Shown here in pieces: positions 14,164 through 14,317 of a stretch of DNA of 14,317 nt; positions within the stretch are counted from its first letter, which is position 1, and every line of letters starts with the position of its first letter. The stretch is from Acidimicrobiia bacterium. GTDB lineage: Bacteria > Actinomycetota > Acidimicrobiia > Spongiisociales > JAENVV01. The position numbers and the translations under genes were made by a program. Where the stretch lies: positions 1,576,500-1,590,816 of the forward strand of contig CP070681.1 of assembly GCA_020352575.1 (NCBI GenBank), in the 5' to 3' direction. Below the pieces are notes generated by a model. The model made no database searches. It saw nothing but the letters and a program-made list of their open reading frames with translations, and was not told the origin of the DNA.

Positions 14164-14317
14164 CAGTGCGGTTCGCGCCAGGCGGGGTTCCGCTCGCCGT
14201 CGACCACGCAGGGCACCGCGCAGTCGAGCGGCTCCACGAACGGCGCCGTGACGGCGCCGACCGGGTTGGCGTTGCCAGCCGCATGGTCGGCGTAGTGGGC
14301 GTGGAGGCACTTGATCC
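14163..14317 (-). CDS. DUF501 family protein, C-terminal part
   Basis: The last 51 codons of a gene enter from the right edge and end with TGA overlapping the ppx ATG. The peptide begins IKCLHAHYADHAAGNANPVG and ends NPAWREPH, with further cysteines in LDCAVPC. The KCLHAHYA and NPVG motifs are characteristic of DUF501, a small actinobacterial family of unknown function. In Mycobacterium tuberculosis a DUF501 gene also precedes ppx, downstream of eno and a divIC/ftsB-like gene. The start and N-terminal two-thirds lie outside the window. Confidence 0.85.
   Translation of the reverse strand, partial: IKCLHAHYADHAAGNANPVGAVTAPFVEPLDCAVPCVVDGERNPAWREPH

Noticed and set aside
1..14317. Search for CRISPR arrays, insertion sequences, phage genes or toxin-antitoxin pairs
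   Set aside because: No spaced direct repeats, transposase motifs, terminal inverted repeats or small paired genes were seen on either strand.

Overview
The window is a dense, GC-rich bacterial chromosome segment with no phage, transposon, CRISPR or rRNA signal. It carries 12 complete or nearly complete protein genes, two genes cut by the window edges and one tRNA gene. Gene content points to an actinobacterium, possibly a deep-branching one such as Acidimicrobiia (inference). The supporting signs are a DUF501-Ppx pair, an rplY-pth pair, high GC, and several genes that appear to be read from leaderless mRNAs. The most surprising resident is a full-length aceK, isocitrate dehydrogenase kinase/phosphatase, a gene known mainly from Proteobacteria.

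Layout. Positions 1-1271 (+) hold the end of a retropepsin-like/'ATP-dependent zinc protease' family gene, overlapping a RimK-type ATP-grasp ligase. Positions 1331-5262 (-) are read as rplY, pth, an Asp-box plus seven-helix membrane protein, then glpK. Positions 5393-6181 (-) encode a voltage-gated potassium channel. A 58-bp inverted array of heptamers separates it from the divergent (+) pair of a split-box Nudix hydrolase and menD (6265-8780). menD runs head-on into isochorismate synthase (8777-10075, -), and the two stop codons share one CTAG. A divergent (+) short-chain dehydrogenase follows (10138-10899). It converges on a (-) block read from the right edge: DUF501 (partial), ppx/gppA, tRNA-Leu(UAA), aceK and a universal stress protein.

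How it fits together. Isochorismate synthase and MenD are consecutive steps of menaquinone synthesis. GlpK feeds glycerol into central metabolism, and AceK would control flux at isocitrate between the TCA cycle and the glyoxylate bypass. RplY and Pth serve translation. Ppx/GppA and the stress protein belong to starvation physiology.

Regulatory reading. Upstream of glpK, the channel gene, the dehydrogenase and aceK, a TAnnnT hexamer ends exactly six bases before the ATG. menF and menD show the same hexamer eight bases before the start. This suggests widespread leaderless transcription. rplY, pth and the stress-protein gene instead carry good Shine-Dalgarno sequences. Almost no intergenic stretch exceeds 130 bp, so there is little unexplained DNA. 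The most structured non-coding piece is the heptamer array at 6195-6252.
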